From Nannochloropsis salina CCMP1776 (lineage: Eukaryota; Sar; Eustigmatophyceae; Eustigmatales; Monodopsidaceae), in contig SDOX01000006.1 in assembly GCA_004565275.1 (NCBI GenBank), forward strand, positions 186,001 to 250,000: DNA of 64,000 bases, written 5' to 3'. Numbering within the stretch: the first letter of the stretch is position 1; every line of letters starts with the position of its first letter. The notes beneath the pieces are model-generated. The model had not been told where the DNA came from. It worked only from the letters and a program-made list of their open reading frames with translations, and did no database searches. The position numbers and the translations under genes are program-made. Positions 53,289 to 62,868 of this stretch are shown piece after piece.

Positions 53289-55097
53289 ATGGAGACGACT
53301 ACCATTCCGCTAACACGAACAGCGGCCCGTGTTCTTTGCCCATTGTGTGGTTTGTCCATGGAAAGTAATGCTGCCAACCGCTGCGGAAATTGCGTGCGAA
53401 ATGAGATCGACTTGCAAGGGGAAATCAAGCCCTCCCGACCTTTGATCCAATGCAAGCAATGCTTTCACTGGCAGGCCAAATCGAAACATTGGGTGGCGGC
53501 TGAACTTGAGTCCCGCGAGCTACTGGCATTGGTGCTCAAGTTTGTCCCGGGCCTGCACAAAGGTGGAAGTGGACCGAGGGGTGGAGACACACCCATGGAG
53601 GTGGTGGAGGCAGGATGGATTTGGACGGAGCCGCACTCGAAAAGGTTGAAGTTGAAGTTGACGGTTCGAAAAGAGGTACTGAACGGCGTGATGGTGCAGC
53701 AAAGGGTGCAAGCCGAGTTTGTCGTGCGGACCATACAGGTGAAGGGGAGGAGAGAGAGGGCTAAGGGAAAGGAAGCACGCGTGGACTCATCGCCGTCGAT
53801 GGCATGTTCTGGATATTCTTCGTGCCTCGGTAACCCCAAGCCTGTCTTATTCCTCCATACTCCTCCCTTTTCCCTACCCATTCCACCCCAGTGCGACGCT
53901 TGCGCCCTGTCCTACACGGAGCAGGCCTGGAAGGCCGTGTGTCAGCTCCGACAGCGGGTCACCCACAAACGGACTTTTTTTTTCCTGGAACAGCTCCTTC
54001 TCGCCCGGAAGATGGAGAGCAAGATCTTGGACATGGAGCTGACCCGCCACGGGATGGACCTATACTTTGGAGACAAGAACACAGCCCTGCAATTTTTGGC
54101 CTTCCTTCAAACCGCCGTCCCCATGCGGAGCAAAACTACCCGGAAGTTGATCGCCGAAGACCGGCAGAACAACGTCCATCGTTCCCAATGGTCCATGGCC
54201 GTTGACATCGTCCCTCTCTGCAAAGACGACCTCTGCTTGCTGCCTCCCGGCGGGGGGGGAGTGCAGGGGCTGGTGCTGGTGTCCCGGGTCACCGCCGTCG
54301 TTCAATTCCTCGACCCTTGGACCTTAAAAACGGGGGAAATGACCGCTGCCAAATATTGGAAAGCCCCTGTCGAGTGCTTGATGCGAAGCGGGGACCTGAT
54401 CCCCTACGAAGTGCTGGACGTGGAGCTAATACGCCCACGGCGGGGGGAGGGGAAAGGAGGGCGGGACAAGGCACAGAGGGAGGCAGGATACCCGGAGGGA
54501 GGGAACGGTCCATCTCGGAAGTGGCAGCTTGCGGAGGTCGAAGTCATTAAGTCTTCGGATTTTGGGGTCCGGGACGTGACGCACCGGGTCGTGTCGCATC
54601 TGGGTCATCTCCTTGCGGTTGGGGACACTGTGCTGGGCTACGATCTGGGCACTGCCACGGCGCTGGGGGAGAGGGAAGGGGGATGGCGGGGAATGAAACA
54701 CGAGCCGCCCGACGTGGTGTTGGTGCGGCGGGTGGACGTGGAGAAAAAAGGCGCGAAAAGGGAGAGGAGGCGGTTGCGGCGTTTGCAGGCCCGGCGGGCC
54801 CGGCGGGCAGCGGAAAGGGAGGGGAATGGGGAGGGAGCGGGGGTGCGGGGAAGGGACAGGAAGGAGGAAGTGGAAGGGGAGGAAAAAGCGGAGGCGGATT
54901 TTTTGGCCTTTGCGGAGGAATTGGAGGAGGACTTCGAGATGCAGGCGTTGATTTCGCGGGAAGAGTCTGCCGCGAGGCAACGCATGGCAATGGAGGAAGA
55001 GGGGGAGGGATGGGAAGAGGAGGAGAGGGGCTGGGAGGAGCTGGGAATAGAAGGGTGGAACGACGGCATGGTGGACGGAAGGGAGGACGTGCAATAA
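53289..55097 (+). CDS. NMD3: 60S ribosomal export protein NMD3
   Basis: Adaptor that binds pre-60S subunits and the exportin CRM1. Exons 53289-53738 and 53892-55097 join as TIQ|CDAC in frame, 551 residues. N-terminal zinc-binding CxxC pairs are present: LCPLCG, RCGNCVRNE, QCKQCFHW and, after the junction, CDACALSYTEQAW. Family blocks follow: VCQLRQRVTHKRTFFFLEQLLL, GMDLYFGDKNTALQFLAFLQ, VDIVPLCKDDLCLLP, VQFLDPWTLKTGEMTAAKYWKAP and HLGHLLAVGDTVLGYDL. The C-terminus is acidic and basic in blocks; acidic LEEDFEMQALI could be part of the export signal region. The start is the first ATG, 70 bp after a tandem repeat. Very secure. Confidence 0.96.
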   Translation: METTTIPLTRTAARVLCPLCGLSMESNAANRCGNCVRNEIDLQGEIKPSRPLIQCKQCFHWQAKSKHWVAAELESRELLALVLKFVPGLHKGGSGPRGGDTPMEVVEAGWIWTEPHSKRLKLKLTVRKEVLNGVMVQQRVQAEFVVRTIQVKGRRERAKGKEARVDSSPSMACSGYSSCLGNPKPVLFLHTPPFSLPIPPQCDACALSYTEQAWKAVCQLRQRVTHKRTFFFLEQLLLARKMESKILDMELTRHGMDLYFGDKNTALQFLAFLQTAVPMRSKTTRKLIAEDRQNNVHRSQWSMAVDIVPLCKDDLCLLPPGGGGVQGLVLVSRVTAVVQFLDPWTLKTGEMTAAKYWKAPVECLMRSGDLIPYEVLDVELIRPRRGEGKGGRDKAQREAGYPEGGNGPSRKWQLAEVEVIKSSDFGVRDVTHRVVSHLGHLLAVGDTVLGYDLGTATALGEREGGWRGMKHEPPDVVLVRRVDVEKKGAKRERRRLRRLQARRARRAAEREGNGEGAGVRGRDRKEEVEGEEKAEADFLAFAEELEEDFEMQALISREESAARQRMAMEEEGEGWEEEERGWEELGIEGWNDGMVDGREDVQ

Positions 55098-55974
55098 GGA
55101 ACAAAAGAAGACCAGAGGGAGAAAGCGCCATGCCTTCATCTTCAGAATGTGTAGGGCTGGAAAACCAACGGTGTGGGGTTGGTTTGGGCGGAAGGGGGGA
55201 TCATGTAAGTGGACCCCCCTGCTTGCGCACGGGGATGTACAGGGGCGAAGCGTTGCGACACACTGTGAAGGCTGGTAGCAGACCGTGGAAAGGCGGTGCT
55301 CGATCTGCCGAGTCAAGGAGACCAGAGACGCGTACACAAGCGAATTGAAAGCATTCGGGCCAGACATGCTGAGATGCGAGACATCTGTCGAATATCAGGG
55401 TTCATGTTGGACGGTGACACTAACGTGAGCCACATTGTTAGTCTTTTCCAGTCGCTTCTTCGACGCTTATGATCGCTCGGCTTGCGTCGCGAGGTTCTTC
55501 TTTTCTTCCGCTTGCTTTCACATGTCCTGTTCCCTCCCCTCCTCTCACCTCCTCTCCCTCTCCCTCTCTTTCTCTCTCCCTCTCCCCCCTCCCGTTCCTC
55601 TTCGCCACCACGCACTCGTCAACTCTGATGCCCTCTCCTTGCGTCAAATTGCACCCAAAAAAGCAAACCCCCCATTTCCCTCAATTTCTTCCATCGCTTT
55701 CCAACAATCAGAGCATGCTTGGCGCCCACGCGGGGCTGTCAGTACTGAGATCAAACACCGAATGCACTTGCGCCGCGCTTGTATAAGAACATGAGAATAG
55801 CCACCTGAGGCTGTAAAAACCTTTCTCGTCCACCATTTTTCTTGCCCTCTCCTCACCTTGCCCCCTGCCCTCCCCCTCTGCCCTTCTCAGAAGGCCACGC
55901 CCCCAGTCACCCTCCATCACCTCCCACCTCCTTGTATACAACGCATACTTCCTCCTCCCCCCCCCCTCGCCCCT
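55098..55974. other. Convergent 3' region
   Basis: 877 bp between the NMD3 and ALB3 stops. It has a C/T-rich part (55530-55600 and 55850-55970). No gene supported. Confidence 0.45.
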
Positions 55975-57510
55975 CTATTTCTTCCGGCGCTTCGACCGTT
56001 TATTCTGCCTCGGATCATTGCTGGGCTCGGGGGTTTTCGGCGTCGCCGGTGGGCCGACCGCGGCCGGATCCTCCCCCCTGGCCAATGCCTCCCGCCGTCG
56101 CTTCATCTCCTCCGGCGTCAACCGCACCGTCGTGGACACCACAGCCCCGTCCTTCACCTCCCTGAGGACCGTCAAGCCCCCCTCCTCCTTCAACACCTCC
56201 ACCGTCGAACCCTTCTCCGTCCGGCCCAAGCGCTCATCCTGGCTCACCCCCAAGGCGGGGGCCCCCCCGAATTTACGTTTTTCCGCCCCCGCTGAAGCCG
56301 ACGACTCGTCGTCTACGTCCTCCACCTCCTGTTTCGGGGCCGGAGGTGGGGGAGGGGCGCGGCCAAACCCACGCCGGGGACTTTCATCCACAGGAGAGAT
56401 CACAGAGGGCCCCCCCCCCCTCCCTCCGGCAACGGCTTCCTCCTCCTTGCCTTGTATGACGGCCCTGACGGCCACCGTGGTGAGGGTGGTGATCAGGTTG
56501 TTGGCGATCCAGTACACCCCCAGGCCTGAGGGCACGTTCAGGGAGAAGTAGCCGACCATGAAGGGGAGGAACTTGAGGATCGCCTGGGATTGCTGCGCGT
56601 TGGGATCCTCCTTGCTCGCGGCGGGCTGCAAGATTTGTTGGGAGATGCTCTGGGAGACGATCAGAATCAAAGGCACCGTCAAAAACGCGATCGTATCGTG
56701 CCAGCCCAGAGAGGGGTTAAAGCCTTCCCACTGCTTCAGCCAGTTCATCCCGTCCGCTGGGCCCGCCCCGTAGGTCGGTCCCTCCAAATTGGGTAGCCAG
56801 AGAAAAGGCTCGTTCAATTCGTTGGCGGCGGCCAAATTCGTCAAGGCCCGGTACAGGGAGATGAAGATGGGAATCTGCACCAACGCAGGGAGGCAGCCCG
56901 CGAGGGGGTTGACATTGTTGTCGGAATAGAGCTGGGCCATTTTCTGTTGTTGGAGGGTGGGGTCGCTCTTGTACTTGGCTTGGATTTCCTTCATTTTCGG
57001 TTGGATGGCCTGCATTTTCGTCGTGCTTTCGATCTGCTTGTAGTTTAGAGGCAGCGTCACAAGTTTAACGAGGACGGTGAAGGCGATGATGGACAGGCCG
57101 TAAGTATTTTGCAACCCGGCGCCCTCCAAAGTTTCGTGCATGAAGGTAATGGCTTTCTCAATCGCGCCAATGGGAGCCGCCAGCCACCCGCCATTGTTCG
57201 CAGCGGCGGCCGCAGCTGCACTAGTCATCTCTTTACTACCTTCCACTGCTCCTGCAGCGTCGGGGGCTGTGGCTGCGGCAGCGTCCGCTACCCCTTGAAG
57301 TGTTTGCAAAAGCCAGGCCGACGAGGAGGGAAGGTGGGTGTGCACCACCTCCGCCACGTGGCCAGGATCTACCACAGCTTTAAGTGTCCTGGATGCGAAT
57401 CGACGGTGTTGAGTACGTGTGTCTTGGAATGCTTGGTGCATCGGCGTTGGGGTTAAAAAGCCCTGCGTCAGGGCAGCCCCTATGACACAAATGCCAAGCA
57501 ACAGCTTCAT
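55975..57510 (-). CDS. ALB3: Thylakoid membrane insertase ALB3 (YidC/Oxa1 family)
   Basis: Inserts light-harvesting and photosystem proteins into thylakoids. Single exon, 511 residues. The presequence MKLLLGICVIGAALTQGF^LTP is signal-peptide-like with a GF at the predicted cleavage, a variant of the AF motif. The insertase core starts at TYGLSIIAFTVLVKLVTLPLNYKQ and continues with MQAIQPKMKEIQAKYKSDP, NVNPLAGCLPALVQIPIFIS, FLTVPLILIVSQSISQQIL and LPFMVGYFSLNVPSGLGVYW, giving five spans. The C-terminal tail is charged (KRSKRRKK at the end) and carries acidic stretches, as in plant ALB3 tails that recruit cpSRP43. Stramenopiles lack some SRP parts, so the tail partner is uncertain. Confidence 0.95.
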   Translation of the reverse strand: MKLLLGICVIGAALTQGFLTPTPMHQAFQDTRTQHRRFASRTLKAVVDPGHVAEVVHTHLPSSSAWLLQTLQGVADAAAATAPDAAGAVEGSKEMTSAAAAAAANNGGWLAAPIGAIEKAITFMHETLEGAGLQNTYGLSIIAFTVLVKLVTLPLNYKQIESTTKMQAIQPKMKEIQAKYKSDPTLQQQKMAQLYSDNNVNPLAGCLPALVQIPIFISLYRALTNLAAANELNEPFLWLPNLEGPTYGAGPADGMNWLKQWEGFNPSLGWHDTIAFLTVPLILIVSQSISQQILQPAASKEDPNAQQSQAILKFLPFMVGYFSLNVPSGLGVYWIANNLITTLTTVAVRAVIQGKEEEAVAGGRGGGPSVISPVDESPRRGFGRAPPPPPAPKQEVEDVDDESSASAGAEKRKFGGAPALGVSQDERLGRTEKGSTVEVLKEEGGLTVLREVKDGAVVSTTVRLTPEEMKRRREALARGEDPAAVGPPATPKTPEPSNDPRQNKRSKRRKK

Positions 57511-60302
57511 GATGCCACGCTGTCGTGCAGGGGAAAAGGAGAAAACGAGTGGGAAGGCTGTGAGCGCGTACTACGAAGCAGAGTGTACCAGAACGCCTTT
57601 GTGTACCCTTCTCATGAAGAACATCGGCCTTTGTCCCTGGGGTCACATAAAAAAGGTAAGGTGAAGCTAGAGAATCAATCGGCCGGGATATGATACTAAC
57701 CCGCAACCTCTCCGCACAACCCTGATAAATCCCACTTCCACAACCTTTATGAAGCCGCCACGACCGCATGGCCCCCTCTGATATCACAAAGCCTTCTTTC
57801 ACGACATGGTGTGTCTTCGTTTTGCCCCAAGTGGCCATGTGCGCGCCGTGGAGTCCACGAGACCGGGAGGTCTTCGCTCGCACTTCAAAGGTTGCCACCA
57901 CCACCGTGGTTGGTGACCCAATAATCGCCTTTCTACCACATCCGGTCACGCGTGTTCCTCCCAAAACTGCCAGAGGGCCGTCGAACATTGGGATGATCGG
58001 TCCTGGCCACGAATGGGAAGTTGACGATCGAAAGTCATGGTATTCACGACCATTTTTAAGTTGTCTTTGCGCACACTACAGATTTGTTCATCTCTGAAGA
58101 TCTAACCTGAAGGCGCTTTGGTTCCTCTTTGAGAATGGTTGTTTGAAATTCCTCCCCGCAGAAATTCGATCCCGGAGCAAAGGTAATCTTTTCGAGCTCG
58201 AAAAAGTGGACTGCGTAGGAGAGGTCTTTAGCGTGATTTATACAAGCTGGTCATCGAAGTACAGAACCGCCTTGCAGGATGGCCGCTTCAGAGCTCCCGA
58301 GTTCAGGGAATGTACCTCGTGGTCACGGCCAGGTTCAGGGCCCAGCTGGCGCGGCAACTGGAATGCCAACGCCAGGCATTGATTCGGATCTGCATTTGAT
58401 ATGGCCTGAGGAAGAGGATGGCAATGGCTGGGATGAAGAGGAGGACCAAGTGATTGGCCGGGAGGAAGAGGAGGAACCGGCAGCGGGGGAGGAGGATCGG
58501 GGCTCGAGGTACGTGCATGCACATGCCCTGATTTGTGTAGATGGCCCGTGTGCCTGACCGTGCCCGAAAGTGTGTCTTATGCTGTCTCGTCGGCGCTTGT
58601 CTCATGCCCCCTCTTCGGGGTCGGACGTGTCCATGTCGATAGGCGCCTCCCCTGCATCCATCGCACCTCCCCATCCCGCCGGTCCTATCTTGCCCCGATT
58701 CATGACGTGCTCTTTCGCTGGAAAAGAGGTAGAATCGGCATTATCTCAACCACTTACAGTGCCTCTTCCCTCCCTTCCCTCCACCACACCCTCCTTCCTC
58801 AACCCTTCCCCTGCCCACCCCGCCTGCCTGACGAAGCGCGTCCTTCTTGCCAGCAATGCCGTTCATCAACCTGGAGCGAGACGACGCAGAGACGGATGCA
58901 CCAGATGAGGAGGAGGACGAGCCCAGCTACATGCCCCAGCCCCCTCCCCCTCTCCCTCTATTCCATCCTCCCCCGCCTCCTCTCCCCTTCCTCCCTTCCT
59001 CTTCCTTCCCCTCCCCCCCCCCGTCGTCGCCCCTCCTACCTGTCTGCTTTCATTGTCCGCGGGCCCTTCGTTGCCGGCTGTGGGCCTGTGTACCCTGCAG
59101 CGGGAGCCACCGGGAGGGGGTGAGGCGGCAACGGGGAAGGAGGAGGAGAGGGCCGTCCCGGCGTGGGATGTAAGGGACCGGTGGGAGTGGAGGAGGAGGA
59201 CTGGAAGCGGGGAAAGAGGCCGTGCGAGGGGATCATAGGATGGGAAGACGCGCTGGGCAAGGCTTGAGGAAAAGTGAGGGGCCTATTGGGTGTTCATAAC
59301 CGTCGGTTGGATCCAATCACCGGGCCCAGGAAGGAGGAATCAGGACGCGCGGGACCCTCTTGCGGCCCTTGCCTTTCTCGCAGCGTGTAGGGGAGATGGA
59401 TGGAATGCTGCGGCTTCCTGACTGGTGGCGGTAGGGACTTCGCGGTTGAGGAGAGGGTATGGAAGTGAAATCTGGTGTTCGAATCTTCAAAGATTCAGCA
59501 AGTCTGCGAGAGGCGATGGTCTTGTTTCGAGGAGTGGAGAGAGATAAGGACACCTGAGGGGCGCTCTGTAGAGAACTATGAGAGAAGTTTCGGGTCCTTT
59601 TGTATGACTAGAACCACAGTACCCCGCATGGGAAAGGGAGCCAGAACGCAAGAAAAGAAGAGAGGCAAGCGACCTAGCAGGTGTCAACAGGCTACCCCAT
59701 CCGTGCTGAGGAAAGGGGCCTTCGCATGCATCGAGGTAGTGGGGCTGGCTGCCGGTGGAACAGATGAACGTCCACGCCCAAACGTGTAATACAACCTGCA
59801 AGGGTTTGAAAGCCGAGAACCCAATTTAGTGATCAGGCACCAAGGTGCCGCCGACAAAGTCCCCAAAGAAATTCCACGGCGGGTACACAGGCATTGAACG
59901 GGCGGATGGGAATCGCGGATACCCATCCGAAAAGCAGCGCGCCCAGACAGCATACAAAGATCGCTACTGTTGACTTTCTTTTCTTTCAGTTTTGCGTCCG
60001 TCCGTCATGATACAGTCGACTGGCTACCATTCACCCCTATGACCGGAATGTGTCGTCACAAGGGCAGCATCGTACATTTTTGAGCCTCCACCCTCTGCCT
60101 CTTATCCCTTTCGCCTCGTCCCCCCCCCCGCTCCCCCCTGGGAGAATCTTCCTTCGCCGCCTCCTCCCGAATAGACGCTGTACACAGAAACGTCCCGTGG
60201 ACCCATTTCAAATCAGTTCTTGTGTTAAATTTTAATCACACAGTTTGCGCGACTGTCTATGCCTATTTTTTCTTTCCACCTCCTCCATTTCCCCCAACTC
60301 CT
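57511..60302. other. 2.8 kb region without a secure gene
   Basis: Between two minus-strand genes. Contains several overlapping short plus-strand frames; the best is listed separately. 58900-59050 is a C/T-rich stretch. Upstream region of ALB3 lies at the left end. Confidence 0.4.
58279..58557 (+). CDS. Possible small acidic protein, uncertain
   Basis: ATG 58279 opens 92 residues: a Gly/Pro/Ser-rich start (MAASELPSSGNVPRGHGQVQ), then IDSDLHLIWPEEEDGNGWDE and a Glu-rich tail. A further acidic frame starts at 58856 (PFINLERDDAETDAPDEEED), which could be a second exon, but the simple GT-AG joins I tried do not keep frame. Function unknown. Confidence 0.25.
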   Translation: MAASELPSSGNVPRGHGQVQGPAGAATGMPTPGIDSDLHLIWPEEEDGNGWDEEEDQVIGREEEEEPAAGEEDRGSRYVHAHALICVDGPCA

Positions 60303-61577
60303 TTACTCTTTGTGGAGGCAATCCACAAACTCCCTCACGCATTGAAAGGCCCGGGAGGAACCCGCGTCCCAATTTTCGTAAAACGTCCCGTGTCCGCCCC
60401 TCTCCATATGCACGATCGTCGCGAGCTGACACCGTTCCACCAAGTGTTTGTATTGGAAGGTGAAATGCCCGGGGAAGCACATGTCGTCGTAGGCATTGAT
60501 ATACACGACCGGACGGGCGATCCGGTCCAGCACCAATGCTGGATTGTGCGTCTGAAAGTATTCCTCCCGCGACGCTTTCCCGTCGAAGACATGCAAGTGC
60601 TCATGGAACTCTTGCATGGAACGGCTCCGTTTCAACCGTTGCAGGCCCGGGCCATCCTGTCTGGCCAACGTCTCCTCATTCCGCTCCAAGAAGAAGCTCT
60701 TGGCCTGCGTGGTCACTACCAAATCCGCCAGAGGCGTCATGTGCCTCAAGGAAAGCTCCATGTCGTAGCCCCCTGAGATCAACACCCCTCCCTCCAACTC
60801 GCACTCTTCCCCCGCATCCCCCAGATAGCGGGCCAGCAAGCTCGATCCTGCGCTGATTCCGACGCCATAGAAACAATTGTTTGCGAAAAATTCCCGCAAT
60901 CTAGACAGAATGAACCGGAAATCAGCCTGGTCGCCTACTGTGTTGAATCGGGCCCGGGACAAGGGCATGTCGTTTCCCCTCCGGTTGAAGACACAGACAA
61001 CATAGCCACACGTCTCCGTCATGAATCTGCAGAAATCATACAGATCCGCGCCGTTTTGAAAGACGCCGTGGCATATGATCACGATCGGGGGAAGTCTCTC
61101 GTGACAGGGCATATGGTATACTAAGGCCTCGATGATCGCGTCGGTCTCCTCTTCCCTCCCGTCCACCTTGCACTGCATGACCGCGTCCCGCATGGGACCT
61201 GGAGGCGCCATCCAGTACGAGGACACGCACTCCCCGTCCGGCAATCGGATCACTTCCCGGGCAAACCCCCGAAGGTGGTTGTTGCGCCAGCTCCGATACA
61301 TGTAGATGACGGCCTGCGCCCACGCCCCACAGGCCCACGACGGGGGCCGGTAGTCTTTCTGGAAGGATGGGCAGCGCTGGACAATGCTGCGCACCACGGG
61401 ATTGGCGCCGACGTAGACTCGGATTGGGTACCGGAGAGTGAGCTTTACCAGGGAAACGGAGAGGAAGAGAATGGCGAGGCACAGCCGAGGGATCAAGATG
61501 TCCAAGGTCCAGGCTGCCGCCAAATCACCGATGTCGCTCAGGGGGCTCACGCCTTGGATGGCCATACCTACGGTCAT
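60303..61577 (-). CDS. Alpha/beta hydrolase of the ABHD1/ABHD3 (YheT) family
   Basis: Single exon, 424 residues. An N-terminal membrane segment (IPRLCLAILFLSVSLVKLTL) anchors the protein. The hydrolase has PPIVIICHGVFQNGADLYDF (oxyanion His-Gly), VCVFNRRGNDMPLSRARFNT (the RG.....T motif of this family), YGVGISAGSSLLARYLGDAG (nucleophile Ser in G-x-S-x-G), VVYINAYDDMCFP (acid Asp) and MERGGHGTFYE (catalytic His). The triad is complete, so it should be an active membrane lipase or acyltransferase-type hydrolase. Animal ABHD1/3 and plant homologues cleave phospholipids or medium-chain esters; the substrate here is unknown. Confidence 0.9.
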   Translation of the reverse strand: MTVGMAIQGVSPLSDIGDLAAAWTLDILIPRLCLAILFLSVSLVKLTLRYPIRVYVGANPVVRSIVQRCPSFQKDYRPPSWACGAWAQAVIYMYRSWRNNHLRGFAREVIRLPDGECVSSYWMAPPGPMRDAVMQCKVDGREEETDAIIEALVYHMPCHERLPPIVIICHGVFQNGADLYDFCRFMTETCGYVVCVFNRRGNDMPLSRARFNTVGDQADFRFILSRLREFFANNCFYGVGISAGSSLLARYLGDAGEECELEGGVLISGGYDMELSLRHMTPLADLVVTTQAKSFFLERNEETLARQDGPGLQRLKRSRSMQEFHEHLHVFDGKASREEYFQTHNPALVLDRIARPVVYINAYDDMCFPGHFTFQYKHLVERCQLATIVHMERGGHGTFYENWDAGSSRAFQCVREFVDCLHKE

Positions 61578-62868
61578 GTCTCAAGGATTGTATGTGGGAA
61601 GTGTCGCGATGTGGTGCTGGTATTGTCCGTGACAACAAAGTCGAAAGCGTAAATTATTGCCTAACACTTCTACAAGGTGGCCAAGGCTTTCAAGCCGCAG
61701 ACGACGACACGGCGTTGGCGAGCCTGCCACGACAACAACAGGGTTTTAAGACACTGACGGTGTCTGGAGGTGCGGGGCTTGGGGTGAAACGTGCCAAAAG
61801 GGGTTGTCAGGTCAGGCCTTCAGGGAGAAGCCAGGGAGGTGGCCTGCCTGCAGGAGGAGTATGTTGGGAAGGAAAAAGTGAGTAAAACTGCTGGAAATCA
61901 TTGTCTTCATGTCTTTAATGGAGCACACTTTAAACATCCTGCCAATATGCAGTGCCATGGCGTAATTATAACTTCATCCACTTGGAACACCGAGTGCTCA
62001 TGTGGTGACGCTAGATTTCCTGTCATAAAAGTTCGCCACGCGTAAAAATGCAAGATGCTAATATGCCTGCACTGGACAGCATGTACACTACATATGCACA
62101 TAAGAGAAACCAGAAGCCGCAAGCCGCCCCGTCCCCGTCACCCTTTATGACTTTCGGGCTCGAGATGAAGGAGATCCTATGGCCGCAGGTCCACGTCGGC
62201 GCCGGCAGTTGACGAACAGTGTGACGTCACAATCTTTCTCGGAGTTCCGAGCCCCGCCTTGCGGGCCTACGGAGGCAAAGGTTGACTCGCAACCTCTCAT
62301 AGGGAGCACTATGATAAGAAACATATTTCTAGGAACGAAAAAGACAAAATACGCTGTACAAGCTACGTAAAAGCATTAGAGGATACTTGCCAAAGTACGG
62401 TCTGTTTTCATGTCATCGATATTCAGCTGCAAGGCTGAGCTGCATGGAATATATTAACCGAAGAAAAAAAACGCTTTCTCTTGTACCTATCGTCTTCTTC
62501 CCTTACACTTCCGCTCCATACATGCTAAGGAAAGTATTAAACCCGCGCCAGATTCATATGAAACCACCAGACAGATACCACATACAAAAAAATCCCATCC
62601 TTCCCAAACCTGCCCACAATCCATGAGGCCACGCAAACACGACATACATCCTCACGGCTCTTCAGTCCTTACCCCTTCATTCTTTCTGCGTTCCAGACAT
62701 CTGATCCATGAGAAGACGAATGCAGTCAAACCAATTTCCATCAGACTTCTAGGACTTCAGGCGTGTGAGTGAACAGACACTGCCACCATCGATCCTTCAT
62801 TCCCTCCACAATTTCTTCACATGGGTCCTTGTCATTTTCCTTTCCCTGGTCACGTCTCAAAGGAAAGC
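61578..62868. other. 1.3 kb gene-free region
   Basis: Upstream of the hydrolase and downstream of the last minus-strand gene. AT-rich in its right half. No coding signal, RNA gene or repeat was recognised. Confidence 0.45.

Noticed and set aside
54426-55367. Minus-strand open frame antisense to NMD3
   Set aside because: Pro/Leu-rich translation of the reverse strand of a Glu/Arg-rich tail; NMD3 is unmistakable.
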